Shown piece by piece: positions 18,967 through 29,837 of a stretch of 64,000 nt of DNA. The translations under genes and the position numbers were made by a program. The notes below the pieces were generated by a model. It ran no database searches. It saw only the letters and a program-made list of their open reading frames with translations, and was not told the origin of the DNA. Numbering within the stretch: position 1 is the stretch's first letter; the number at the start of each line of letters is the position of its first letter. This stretch comes from Richelia sp. SL_2_1 (GTDB lineage: Bacteria; Cyanobacteriota; Cyanobacteriia; Cyanobacteriales; Nostocaceae). Location of the stretch: positions 1 to 64,000 of the forward strand of contig JAAUSO010000009.1 in assembly GCA_012033205.1 (NCBI GenBank), given 5' to 3'.

Positions 18967-21120
18967 CTATTCATCATCATATTTTTGGCTTACTTGACCA
19001 AGCCTCTGAAGGATGATTATGGAACGCGCTTCTACATTAATTGGTTTATCTTCGATATAGCGTTTGCCGCGCTGCACAAATCTATGCTTAGTGGTGTCAA
19101 TAATTGTTAACCATTCCCATTCCTGCAATTCAGAGGGAATCGAAAATTCCAACATTTCGTAATGAGCGTTAAATAAGATTAAGAAACTTTCATCAATGAT
19201 CCGTTCTCCTCTTGGTCCTGGTGAACCGATTCCTTCACCGTTAAGGTAAATGCCAATAGCTTTAGCAAAACCGCTGTTCCATTGTTCTTCTGTCATTTTA
19301 CGACCATCGGGGTTAAACCAAGAAATATCGGTTACTTCCCTACCGCGAATTGCTCTGCCTTGAAACCACTTACGTCTTTTAAATACTGGATGTCGGCGGC
19401 GAAAATCGATTAATTGACGAGTAAAATCTAGTAAATTCTCGTTTTCTTCTTGTAATTCCCAATCTAACCAGGAAATCTCATTATCCTGACAGTAAGGATT
19501 ATTGTTTCCTCCTTGGGTTCTTCCCATTTCGTCTCCCATTAAAATCATGGGTACGCCTTGAGAAAGTAATAACGTAACTAGAAAGTTCCTTCGCTGTTTT
19601 TTACGCAGTTTCTCAATGGCTAAATCGTCGGTTTCCCCTTCAGCACCGCAATTCCAGGAACGATTGTGACTTTCTCCATCACGGTTATCTTCACCGTTAG
19701 CGATGTTATGTTTTTCGTTATAACTTACCAAATCGTTGAGCGTGAAACCATCATGTGCTGTAATAAAATTAATACTAGCGCTGGGGCTGCGTCCGTTCAG
19801 TTCGTAAAGGTCAGAACTACCTGTAAATCTATAACCAAATTCAGCTAAACGGCTATCTTCTCCACGCCAAAAATCTCGCACTGTATCCCGATATTTTCCA
19901 TTCCATTCCGACCACAACAAAGGAAATTCACCTACTTGGTAGCCTCCTTCACCAACATCCCAAGGTTCTGCAATTAATTTCACATCAGCTAAAACCGGGT
20001 CTTGGTGGATAATATCGAAGAATGCCGCTAATTTATCTACTGCGTATAATTCCCTAGCTAAAGCCGATGCCAGGTCAAAACGAAAACCATCTATATGACA
20101 TTCCAATACCCAGTACCGTAAACTGTCCATAATCAACTTGAGTACTTGGGGATGGCGGACATTAAGGGAATTACCACAACCAGTAAAGTCCATGTAATAG
20201 CGTAAATCCCCATCTACCAAACGGTAGTAAGAAGCATTATCAATACCGCGCAAAGAGATAGTCGGACCCAGGTTATTACCTTCACCAGTATGGTTGTAAA
20301 CTACATCAAGAATCACTTCTATCCCAGCTCGATGCAAGCGCTTGACCATCTGCTTAAATTCTTTAAGCTGCTGTCCCAAACAACCACTTGCGCTGTAGCC
20401 GGAATAAGGAGCCAAATAACAAATTGAATCGTATCCCCAATAATTTCTCATTCCTTTATTAACTAGGTGTCCTGGATGAGATAAAAAATGATGAATGGGC
20501 ATCAATTCCACCGCAGTAACACCTAAAGACTGGAGATGAGAAATTGCCGCAGGATGAGCGAGTCCGGCATAAGTTCCCCTTAGTTTTGCCGGAATTTCTT
20601 GATGCATTTTGGTAAAACCTTTTACATGAGTTTCGTAGATAATCGTTTCATGCCAAGGAATTTGTAGTAGTTGATCTCCTTCCCAATCAAAGCTTTTGTC
20701 TACAACTACCGATTTGGGAATTAAATGTGCATCATTAAGTTCTGAAAATCCTAAATCATCTTTGGGATCGTCCCAACGATATCCAAAAATTTCTTCGCCA
20801 AAACCAATATCTCCATCAATAGCATAAGCGTAAGGGTCAATTAGTAATTTATTTGGGTTGAACCGATGTCCTTCCTGGGGAGCAAACGGACCATGGACTC
20901 TAAACCCATAACGCTGCCCCGGACCAATGGAAGGTACGTAGCCGTGCCAAGTAAAATTACTAACTTCTCCTAAACTTAATCGAGTTTCTCGTCCTTCTTT
21001 GTCAAATAAACATAGCTCAACCGCTGTGGCGTTTTCTGAGAACAAAGCGAAATTAGTACCTTTGCCGTCCCAGTTTGCACCCAAAGGATAAGGTTTACCA
21101 GGCCATAGTGAGAGGTACAT
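18967..21120 (-). CDS. glgX: Glycogen debranching enzyme (isoamylase type)
   Basis: This 717-residue GH13 debranching enzyme cleaves alpha-1,6 branches of glycogen and supplies linear chains. The N-terminal CBM48-type sandwich begins with the typical GxPxPLGANWDGKGTNFALFSE region. Motifs are EVILDVVYNHT, the nucleophile in DGFRFDLAS, the acid/base in LIAEPWDVG, and ITAHDGFTLNDLVSYN. Length fits GlgX/TreX. Its position just upstream of treZ and treY suggests it provides their linear substrate, a role called treX in other organisms. Translation starts at an ATG at 21118-21120. It is confidently a debranching enzyme; the split between GlgX and TreX is by context. Confidence 0.95.
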   Translation of the reverse strand: MYLSLWPGKPYPLGANWDGKGTNFALFSENATAVELCLFDKEGRETRLSLGEVSNFTWHGYVPSIGPGQRYGFRVHGPFAPQEGHRFNPNKLLIDPYAYAIDGDIGFGEEIFGYRWDDPKDDLGFSELNDAHLIPKSVVVDKSFDWEGDQLLQIPWHETIIYETHVKGFTKMHQEIPAKLRGTYAGLAHPAAISHLQSLGVTAVELMPIHHFLSHPGHLVNKGMRNYWGYDSICYLAPYSGYSASGCLGQQLKEFKQMVKRLHRAGIEVILDVVYNHTGEGNNLGPTISLRGIDNASYYRLVDGDLRYYMDFTGCGNSLNVRHPQVLKLIMDSLRYWVLECHIDGFRFDLASALARELYAVDKLAAFFDIIHQDPVLADVKLIAEPWDVGEGGYQVGEFPLLWSEWNGKYRDTVRDFWRGEDSRLAEFGYRFTGSSDLYELNGRSPSASINFITAHDGFTLNDLVSYNEKHNIANGEDNRDGESHNRSWNCGAEGETDDLAIEKLRKKQRRNFLVTLLLSQGVPMILMGDEMGRTQGGNNNPYCQDNEISWLDWELQEENENLLDFTRQLIDFRRRHPVFKRRKWFQGRAIRGREVTDISWFNPDGRKMTEEQWNSGFAKAIGIYLNGEGIGSPGPRGERIIDESFLILFNAHYEMLEFSIPSELQEWEWLTIIDTTKHRFVQRGKRYIEDKPINVEARSIIILQRLGQVSQKYDDE

Positions 21121-21278
21121 ATATGCTCCTAATCAAAACAAATAATTTTGGAATATCAACAAATCTTAATAAGATATTAAGCCTTTTTCGATCATTTTAA
21201 CCCTCTTTTAAGGAGGGGATGGGGAGAAAGGTCTGGATGTTAAAGGTCAACTAACTCCTCACTCCCCATTCCTCACTC

Positions 21279-24200
21279 TTATGCTGTTTCCAACAGTTCC
21301 AGAATACGATACATCGGCACTTCTATCCAATTTGGACGGTTTTTAAGTTCGTGTTCTAGTTCAATGATGACTTTTTCTAGTATGAATGCATCTAAGAGTA
21401 GCTGTAGTTCTGATGGCTCAGAAGGTAAAAATGGTGCATTTTTGGCTGTGGCTAGATAGGATTTCAAAAAGGCAATACTCGACCAGGTGTAGAAAAATTG
21501 CGCCCATTGCTCCATCAATGGTAAATCATCTGGAACAATCATGCCGCTTTCTTTCTCGTTGCGTAAACCTATGCGGCTGGAATAGTAGAATGATTCGATC
21601 ATTCCGGCGACATCTCGTAAGGGCGATCGCTTCATGCGTCGTTCGCTCAAGGGACGGGTTTGGTCGCCTTCAAAGTCAATGATGATAAAGTCTTTACCTG
21701 TATACAGCACTTCATTAAGACATAAATTACCGTGGGTACGGGTTCGCATGGCGGTAATTTTTTGATTAAGTATTGATTTGAGTCGAGTTAATATCATTTC
21801 TCGATTGTTCAATACCAATTGCGCTACGGATTGAAGTTCGTTGGGTAGCTGTATCAAATCTTTTTTCAACCGCAGTAATACTTGTCCAGCTTGATTCCGC
21901 ATATATTGGTAAATCGAGCGCTGGTAAAAGGAGGTAAATGACTCTGGGGCAAAGTTGGGGTCTTCTGTGTCGGATGCTAATGCTAAGTGCATTTCGGCGG
22001 TACGTTCCCCTAATAGTTGAGCATTTCCCAAATAAGAGCCGAACATTTCCTGGGCTAGGCTGGGAATTTCGTTTTCTAATGCTGCTGTTAATAATGAACT
22101 TGGTAAATCGATATCGGCGATCGCGTCGATTTGTCTTATTTGTACTTGCTCAAAAAAGTCTCGTAGGCTATCAAGGCTATAGGACCAACCATCTCTAATA
22201 TCGGGAATAAATTTTCGCAAAATTCCCAAGGTCATGGTCTCAAAGTTTTTTCGGCTGTAATTTAAGCTACCGGCGACGGGCGCAAAGTTTTCCGCATTTG
22301 GTAGTCCTTTGGTTGCCGAACTGTGGGTGAGAAACTGACCTACTTCTAAATCGGGATTAATGCCTTCTCCTACTACTTTGCGGAATAATTTGCACATCAG
22401 GCGATCGCCATATACTACGCAGGTATTTTTATGTTCTCCCCGTAACATATGAGCTTCTAAGTGTATTCTCAGTGCGTAGTTAGAACCGGCACCAGCTAAG
22501 ACAGTAAAATCTTTGCTAGCTTCGGCTTGAAGTTCGCCTGCCATGCCTTGATAAGTGTTTTTGTTGGCAATTGCTTCGAGGGGGAAGTTGAGAAAGTCTT
22601 TATCTGTTAAAGCATCAAATAACACTCCGATTTGTTTTTTGCTGCGTATTTCAATATTGGCTACAACTTCTTCGCGGTAAGAACTAAAGCGTTCGTGATT
22701 AATACCCTCTGGTTCGTAAGCTAAATGCAATACATAGGTTTCCGGGTCGCCTTCGGTATAGTCTAGCTGTACCAAAACAATTGCTGCTTCTAAAGAATGG
22801 AAGGAAAGGGGAATTGCCTCAATAATATGACTGGACTGAATGACGCGACTTTTCCCGTCAAACCAGCTACAGGCACACATATAATCTGGTAAAATTTCTT
22901 CTAATGCTGCCTTGGTTTCAGATTTGGTAAAAATATTCTGCCAATTATCGCTAACAACTAAAGTGGGTATTTGATTTTGAGGTCTTACCGGACAGGTAAG
23001 ATTTGTTTGAACTTGCAGAGTAAACCAGTAAAACGCATGGGGCGCTAAACTCATGAAGTAGGGTGTATCGTCAATTGGTGGAAATGTGGTACGTCCGAAG
23101 ATTTCCACCGGAACCATGCTGTTAAATGCCGATAAATCCAACTCTACTGCTTGTACGAAGCGGGACAAATTAGTCACAACCAGAATATGTTCGCCGTTAT
23201 AGGTACGAGTAAACGCCAAAACCTTGCGATTTTCTGGATAAAGTAACTCAAAAGTACCTCTACCAAAAGCTTGAAAACGTCCGCGAGTTGCAATTAAACG
23301 TTTTGTCCACCACCAGAGGGAATTGCGGTTTTCTCGCTGGGCTTCCACGTTAACCGCTTCAAATGGTATTCCGGGTCAATGATCACCGGAGCGTATAATT
23401 TATGGGGATTACAACGACTAAAACCACCATTGCGATCGGCACTCCACTGCATCGGAGTCCGCACCCCATTGCGATCGCCTAAATAAATATTGTCTCCCAT
23501 GCCGATTTCATCACCGTAATACAGCACTGGGGTTCCGGGCAAAGACATCAGTAAAGCATTCATCACCTCGGTGCGGCGGCGATTATTCTCCATCAACGGA
23601 GCCAAACGGCGGCGAATACCCAAATTCAACCTTGCTTGTTGATCTTGTGCGTACACACGGTACATATAATCACGGTCTTCGTCGCTGACCATTTCCAAAG
23701 TCAATTCATCGTGATTCCGCAAAAATAACGCCCATTGACAGTTATCGGGAATCGGTGGGGTTTGCTGCAAAATATCGATAATCGGGAAGCTATCTTCCAT
23801 TTGCAGTGCCATAAACAAACGCGGCATCAGGGGGAAATGAAAATTCATCTGACATTCATCACCACTGCCGTAATACTCTACAGCATCTTCGGGCCACTGG
23901 TTTGCTTCAGCAAGCAACATCCGATTGGGATACTTATCGTCGATATGTTGGCGTAATTTCTTCAAAAAAACGTGGGTTTCCGGCAGGTTTTCGCAGTTAC
24001 TACCTTCCCGCTCGTATAAATAGGGTACAGCATCCAATCGCATTGCATCTACACCCATATCCAACCAGAAATCCACCACATCAAACAGCGCTTTTTGCAT
24101 TTCTAGACTTTCAAAATTCAAGTCCGGCTGATGTGAGTAAAATCTATGCCAATAATAAGCTTTGGCAACGGGGTCCCAAGTCCAGTTAGAAGTTTCAAAA

Positions 24201-24679
24201 TCCTTGAAGATAATTCTTGCTTCTTCATACTTCTGAGGAGTATCGCTCCAAACATAAAAATCTCGTTCCGGGCTGCCTGGTGCTGCTTTACGCGCCCGCT
24301 GAAACCATGGATGTTGGTCGGAGGTATGGTTAACAATCAACTCAATGATTACCCTAATACCTCTTTGATGGGCAGCACTTAAGCAAGCCTTGAAATCATC
24401 GAGATTACCGTAAATGGGGTTAACACTGGTATAATCCGCAATGTCGTAGCCATCGTCTCGCAACGGAGAAGGGAAAAAAGGCAGTACCCAAATTGCCGTT
24501 ACTCCCAAGTCTTGTAGATAATCTAACTTTTCAGTTAGCCCCCGAAAATCACCTATCCCATCGCCATCGCTGTCAGCAAAAGCACGTACCGGCACTTCAT
24601 AGATGACTGCATCTTTAAACCAAAGTGGGTCATCTTTCAATAATGGATTTTGCATATTTTTTACTGCTTTATTTTCCAT
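21279..24679 (-). CDS. treS: Trehalose synthase-maltokinase fusion, one-base frameshift
   Basis: Two frames, 24679-23294 and 23348-21279, are one gene of about 1,133 codons broken by loss of one A (plus strand) near 23361. Adding it restores PEYHFEAVNVEAQRENRNSLWWW. The first half is GH13 trehalose synthase, which interconverts maltose and trehalose (ELIVNH, nucleophile in AMRLDAV, acid/base in LLAEANQ, and FLRNHDE). The second half is a maltokinase domain, which makes maltose-1-phosphate. It contains IIIDFEGD and SPLRDVAGM, but reads HGNLCLNE where maltokinases have HGDxHLGQ, so the usual catalytic Asp is Asn. No glgE, which would use maltose-1-phosphate, is in this window. malQ is divergent 84 bases away. 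Confidence 0.93.
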
Positions 24680-24763
24680 AAGATATCTTACTAATATAAG
24701 AAGCTAGCTTCATCGTTAATTCTTGAATAGTTTTTGATTGTTGCAAATTATTGGGGTCAAATT

Positions 24764-26277
24764 ATGAGTTTTCAAAGAGCAAGTGGAGTTCTATTGCATC
24801 CTACCAGTTTGCCGGGTAAATTTGGGATTGGGGATTTAGGAGAATCAGCTTATAAGTTTGTCGATTTTCTCGCTGCGAGCGGTCAAAAATTATGGCAGAT
24901 TCTACCTTTAGGACCAACGGGTTACGAACATTCTCCTTATACAATGAATTTTAGCGCTTTCGCTGGAAATCCTTTAATGATTTCTCTAGAGCATTTACAA
25001 GAAGAAGGTTTACTAACCCCAGAAGAATTAATTCCTCAAGAAGAAGTCACGGATAATCCCCACAGAGTTGACTTTGATGCGGTAATTTCTCGTAAAAGCA
25101 AAATTCTGTATGCAGCTTATCAACGCTTCCAAGAATCTTTGTTAAAAACAACCAATCCTGAATTTGAAAAGTTTTGCCAGGAACAAGCAACTTGGTTAGA
25201 TGATTATGTATTGTTTATGGCATTATTAGAAGCTAACAATTATCAAGCTTGGAATTTTTGGGATAAGGCTTTAGCTCGTCGCCAACAAGATGCATTAAAT
25301 CAAAAAGCAGATGAATTAAAAGATGCTGTCTCGTACCATAAATTTCTACAATTTAAATTCTTCCAACAATGGAAAAAATCCGCGATTATGCAAACAATAA
25401 GGACATCAAAATAGTTGGCGATATTTCAATTTATGTTTGTCATAATAGTGCCGATGTTTGGGCAAATCCAGAAATATTTCAGCTAGATTCCCAAACTTTA
25501 TCACCTGCCTATATCGCCGGAGTCCCACCAGATTACTTTAGCGCTACCGGACAACTTTGGGGTAATCCCGTTTACGATTGGGATAAATTAGAACAAACCA
25601 ACTTTGCTTGGTGGATAGAACGTTTTCGGGCAACATTACAATATGTCGATATCGTTCGTATCGATCATTTCCGGGGATTTGAAGCTTATTGGCGAGTACC
25701 CGCAGGTGAAGAAACCGCTATCAATGGTGAATGGATCAAAGGACCTGATGCAAAATTCTTTGAAACTTTGGGTTCTACTTTAGGTAGTTTACCTGTAATG
25801 GCGGAAGATTTAGGAATTATTACTCCGGAAGTAGAACAGCTACGCGATCAATTTGATTTCCCCGGAATGCGTATCTTACAATTTGCCTTTGGTGGTGAAG
25901 CCGACAACCCCTACTTACCCCACAACTACATCCAAAACTGCGTCGTTTATCCCGGTACCCACGACAATGACACCACTATTGGATGGTGGAATCAAGTTGG
26001 AGAACAAGAAAAGCACCACGTCGCCAAATATCTCGGTTATTCCTCACCTGAAGAAATCAAAGAAATTAACTGGGAATTTATCCGTATGGCATTATCTTCA
26101 GTAGCAGATTTGGCAATTCTTTCAGTGCAAGACTTATTAGATTTAGACAGCAGTGGTAGAATGAATGACCCCAGCGTTAACGCCGGAAACTGGCGCTGGC
26201 GATATGAAAGTACCGATCAGCTTACCTCCGAATTGAGTCAGCGGTTGTTAGAAATAACTCAGCTTTATAACCGATAA
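24764..26277 (+). CDS. malQ: 4-alpha-glucanotransferase, one-base frameshift
   Basis: This GH77 disproportionating enzyme transfers alpha-1,4-glucan segments between maltodextrins and releases glucose. Two frames meet at 25373-25378, where an A-run appears to be short by one. With seven As the protein reads QQWKKIRDYANNKDIKIVGDISIYV and totals 504 residues, a normal length. The nucleophile is in DIVRIDHFRG, the acid/base in VMAEDLG, and the third acid in GTHDNDTT. The ATG at 24764 (MSFQRASGVLLHPTSLPG) was preferred to an upstream TTG because family members begin there. Heptamer repeats start six bases after the stop codon. Confidence 0.95.
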
Positions 26278-26278
26278 G

Positions 26279-26370
26279 GAAAGGTTAGAGGTTAGAGGTC
26301 AAAGGTTAGAGGTTAAAGGTTAAAGGTTAAAGGTTAAAGGTTAAAGGTTAAAGGTTAGAGGTCAAAGGTC
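26279..26370 (+). repeat. Heptamer array after malQ
   Basis: About twelve GGTTAGA/GGTTAAA/GGTCAAA units follow malQ in the sense orientation. A second array at 26541-26632 has the opposite orientation, so the two could pair to form a long imperfect hairpin around the palindromic element at 26390. Nothing else is seen in the 465-base gap to the next gene. Confidence 0.85.
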
Positions 26371-26389
26371 AAAAATACTGAATAATCAC

Positions 26390-26454
26390 AGAAGTCGGGT
26401 TTTTATGAGTGTGAAAGTGGTGTTACCGATATTTATTCTAAAAACCCGACTTCT
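26390..26454 (+). repeat. 64-nt palindromic element
   Basis: The arms agaagtcgggttttta and taaaaacccgacttct enclose a core with gttaccgatatttattc. The core matches the copy at 12711 in orientation. Confidence 0.8.
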
Positions 26455-26540
26455 TACCTCACGAAAAATGAAGATTTGACAATTTGCCATCAAACTCACA
26501 TGGAGTTATTTCTCACACAGGCAAGATGTAATGTTTCCCA

Positions 26541-26632
26541 TACCTCTAACCTTTGACCTCTAACCTCTAACCTTTAACCTTTGACCTCTAACCTCTAACC
26601 TTTGACCTTTAACCTCTAACCTTTGACCTTTC
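26541..26632 (-). repeat. Heptamer array, reverse orientation
   Basis: About thirteen CCTCTAA/CCTTTGA/CCTTTAA units occur here, the reverse complement of those at 26279-26370. They end about 110 bases before the next gene. Confidence 0.85.
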
Positions 26633-26742
26633 TATCGACTGATTATAAGCAAATAAAATTAGGTCGCAAGCAGGAAGAAAATCTATAGACCAATTATTTA
26701 TATTTAATTCTATCAAATGTAAATCAATTGGAAATAACTACT

Positions 26743-27588
26743 ATGGCATTATACAAACTTGCAGATTTCGACCCCAATTATAAAGAAGTTTTTGGTGGTG
26801 AAGATATTAAAGAAATGTCTCTTTACACTCAAGGTGGAGAGAAAATAGGTTCTGTTTCTGATGCTTTAGTAGACCACGATGGTCGTTTTCGCTATTTGGT
26901 TATTAGTACTGGAGCAATGTTTTTCGGTAAGAAAATTTTGTTACCAATCGGTTTGTCACGTCTTGATTACAATCAAAAACGTGTTTATGTAGATGGACTC
27001 AGTAAAGAACAGGTAGAAAATTTACCTGAGTACCAAGATAGTATGACCGTTGATTACGATTATGAAGAGAGAGTACGCGGTGCTTATCGTTCTCCACAGA
27101 ATCAGAATGTAGCTTATAATAAAGATTCTTATAACTATCAAAATGATTCTTCTTTGTATGATTTAAATGACCAAAATCATTCTAATATTAAACTTTATGA
27201 AGAGCGTTTAGTTACTAGCAAGAGCCGGATTAAAACTGGTGAAGTAAGTGTTGGTAAACATATTGAAACCGAAACCGCTAGAGTTTCAGTACCAGTTGAA
27301 AAAGAGCGAGTTGTGATTGAACGAGTTACACCAACTGAACAAGCAACTATAGTAGATCCCGATCAAGTTAATTTTACTGAAGGTGAAGTGGCACGAGTTG
27401 AACTCTACGAAGAACAAGCTGATATTCATAAAGAAGCATACGTGCGTGAAGAAGTTAGAGTTAAGAAAATTGTTGAACAAGATACTGTTGAAGCCAAAGA
27501 AACAGTTCGTAGAGAAGAGTTAGATATCGATACTCAAGGGGATTTACGTGTAAATGAATCTAATTCTCTTAGAAACGACCGCGTTTAA
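26743..27588 (+). CDS. PRC-barrel/DUF2382 protein, copy 1
   Basis: This 281-residue protein has a PRC-barrel at about residues 1-90 (SVSDALVDHDGRFRYLVI) and a DUF2382 (YsnF-like) region at about 145-270, with the typical KLYEERL and ETETARVSVPVEKERVVIER segments and glutamate-rich repeats. Such proteins are generally stress-associated. As far as I recall, the akinete marker AvaK of Anabaena has a similar make-up, so a role in dormancy or desiccation is possible. The ATG at 26743 (MALYKLADFDP) was preferred over a TTG 15 bases upstream because the next paralogue starts the same way. The biochemical function is unknown. It lies next to the trehalose genes. A stem-loop at 27637-27682 follows. 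Confidence 0.9.
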   Translation: MALYKLADFDPNYKEVFGGEDIKEMSLYTQGGEKIGSVSDALVDHDGRFRYLVISTGAMFFGKKILLPIGLSRLDYNQKRVYVDGLSKEQVENLPEYQDSMTVDYDYEERVRGAYRSPQNQNVAYNKDSYNYQNDSSLYDLNDQNHSNIKLYEERLVTSKSRIKTGEVSVGKHIETETARVSVPVEKERVVIERVTPTEQATIVDPDQVNFTEGEVARVELYEEQADIHKEAYVREEVRVKKIVEQDTVEAKETVRREELDIDTQGDLRVNESNSLRNDRV

Positions 27589-27636
27589 AAATTAATAGTT
27601 AAAAATTCGGAATTTAGGATAATAACTCATAATCAA

Positions 27637-27682
27637 AAAACCTTCTAAGGATAGAAACTAATCTCTATCTTTAGAGGGTTTT
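27637..27682 (+). terminator. Stem-loop terminator after PRC-barrel gene 1
   Basis: The arms aaaaccttctaaggatag and ctatctttagagggtttt pair over 18 positions with two mismatch or wobble positions. T-rich sequence follows. It probably separates transcription of the first two paralogues. Confidence 0.65.
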
Positions 27683-27859
27683 CTTAGGTAATTTTTTTTA
27701 ACCTCATCAACAGTGATGTCAAAAAATAGATAGAAAGTAATATACTACTTACGATTGTTCGTTATAAACTTTAAGTCCATCGCGAGGAAGATGGATATCA
27801 AAATATTTTTTTCTATTGTTATTAGTAACAAAGAAAAACAATATGGAGACTAAAATTAT

Positions 27860-28735
27860 ATGGCTCTTTACAAAATTGCAGATTTTGACCCAGATTATCG
27901 CGATACTTTCCAAGGTCAAGACATCAAGGGTATGAGCGTTTACGCTGAGGGAACTGATGATAAAGTTGGTAGTGTTAGCGATATCTTAGTTGATGAAGAA
28001 GGTCGTTTTCGTTATTTGGTAGTTGATTTGGGTTTCTGGATTTTTGGTAAAAAAGTATTAATGCCGGTTGGACGCACTCGTATCGATTACAATGCTAGTC
28101 GCATCCATGCTCTTGGTATGACTAGAGAACAAGCTGAAAATTTACCCGAATACGATGAAAATCAAGTAGTAGATTACGACTACGAAGAAAATGTACGCGG
28201 TGTATATCGTACCCAACCTTTAGAAGCATCTGCACCTCTTGAAGCATCTGCTCCCCTCGATGCTCCTCGATACGATGCTACTCGTACCTACAACCGCGAT
28301 ACTTATAAGTACCATGAAGAACCTGCTCTGTACAACATGAATGATACAGACCATCAGAATATCAAACTTTATGAAGAGCGTCTAATTGCTAACAAACAGC
28401 GTCGTAAAGCTGGAGAAGTTGCAATCGGTAAGCACGTTGAAACTGAAACGGCGCGAGTTTCTGTACCTGTTGAAAAAGAGCGTGTAGTTGTTGAGCGAGT
28501 AACTCCAGATGATGCAGGTAGAGCAGTTGCTCCCGGTGAAGCAACCTTTAATGAAGGTGAAGTCGCTCACATGGATATTTACGAAGAAAATGCTGATGTC
28601 CGTAAGGAAGCATTCGTTCGTGAAGAAGTTAGAGTTAAAAAAGAAGTAGAGCGCGATAATGTAGAAGCTCAAGAAACAATTCGTCGTGAAGAATTAGATA
28701 TTGATTCTGGTAATTTACCTACTGACAGACGTTAA
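27860..28735 (+). CDS. PRC-barrel/DUF2382 protein, copy 2
   Basis: This 291-residue paralogue of the previous gene opens with MALYKIADFDPDYRDTF. The PRC-barrel spans about residues 1-90, then a proline/alanine-rich linker with a short repeat (LEASAPLEASAPLDAP), then DUF2382 at about 155-280 ending in VEAQETIRREELDID. The linker repeat is absent from copy 1, which is otherwise closely similar, so the pair arose by tandem duplication. It is presumably cytosolic, as no signal peptide or membrane segment is seen. The role is unknown; a stress-related role is inferred from the family. Confidence 0.9.
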   Translation: MALYKIADFDPDYRDTFQGQDIKGMSVYAEGTDDKVGSVSDILVDEEGRFRYLVVDLGFWIFGKKVLMPVGRTRIDYNASRIHALGMTREQAENLPEYDENQVVDYDYEENVRGVYRTQPLEASAPLEASAPLDAPRYDATRTYNRDTYKYHEEPALYNMNDTDHQNIKLYEERLIANKQRRKAGEVAIGKHVETETARVSVPVEKERVVVERVTPDDAGRAVAPGEATFNEGEVAHMDIYEENADVRKEAFVREEVRVKKEVERDNVEAQETIRREELDIDSGNLPTDRR

Positions 28736-28900
28736 TATCTAATGCTTAAATTAGTCAATTAGTTGTTAGTTATTAGCTGTTAGCTAGTAACTAATAGCTA
28801 ATTTTTGATTTCGGTGAACAATGTTGAATAAATAGTGTTTTTTTATGGGAAATTAGATTTAAAAAAAAATTACTAATGAGTAATATTACATATCAAAAAG

Positions 28901-29778
28901 ATGAATAGTCAAACAACCAATAATAGTAATAATACTTCTAAACAAACTCGAAAAAAATCTCAAAAAGTAATTCCTTTACTTCAAAAACTAAGAAGTCAAG
29001 TCCAAAGTTTTGATATTGTTGATATAAAAGGTCGATTAATCGGCAAAGTTAAAGATTTAATGGTTGATGGGAATCGTCAACTTAACTTTGTAATAGCAAA
29101 AATATCTCAAACTAATGAGATTAATAATTTTTGGTTATTAATGGTAAATTAGTCGATAAAATTGAGCCGAAGATTCGACGTGTTTTTACACATATTAATG
29201 AATCGCAATTAACACAGTTACCTGAATATGTAGAAAAGGAAAATCAAGTAAGTAATATGACAGATAATCTAAATTCTCAGCAACCTATTGACAATAAACC
29301 AGATTCAGAAATCAATGATTTGACAAAATCAGAATTTACCGAAGAAATGGAAGAAGATATAATTCGTTTATTGGGAGAACGTTTAGTTGTCGAACGTAAG
29401 AAAAATAAAATTGGTGAAGTTATTATCCGTAAACAAGTAGAAACCCGGATGATACAAATTCCTGTCCGACGTGAAAAACTAATTATAGAAAAACCCGGTA
29501 TTGAACCCCAACAACTTGCAGAAATAGATTTAGGTGAAGAAGAAATTTCCCACGACGAGTTGACAAATTCGGGAGTAAATTTAGTCGATAGCGACTTTGA
29601 AAGTGGTTTAACCGTAACTGGAGAATTTGACTCACCTAAAATCGCTTCTTTAATTCTTAACGCTATCCAATTAGAGAAAAATCACGGATGCAAAAAGGTA
29701 CGAGTTTCTATTCTTGTAGAAGATGAGGAAAAACAGCAGAAATATCAAGAATGGTTTGACCGTACTTCTAAATCATAA
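28901..29778 (+). CDS. PRC-barrel/DUF2382 protein, copy 3, one-base frameshift
   Basis: This is a divergent third paralogue. Two frames (28901-29152 and 29131-29778) become one 292-residue protein if one T is added to the run at 29128-29132, restoring NNFLVINGKLVDKIEPK. A polar Asn/Thr/Lys-rich N-terminal tail of about 30 residues precedes the PRC-barrel (VDIKGRLIGKVKDLMVDG). DUF2382 lies at about 145-215 (LLGERLVVERKKNKIGEV), followed by an extra C-terminal domain of about 70 residues not present in the first two copies. The three genes are in the same orientation. Function is unknown. Confidence 0.82.
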
Positions 29779-29837
29779 AAAAGTATACATATCCTAATAG
29801 TAATCTAAAGACGTTGCACTGCAATGTTTTTTATTTA

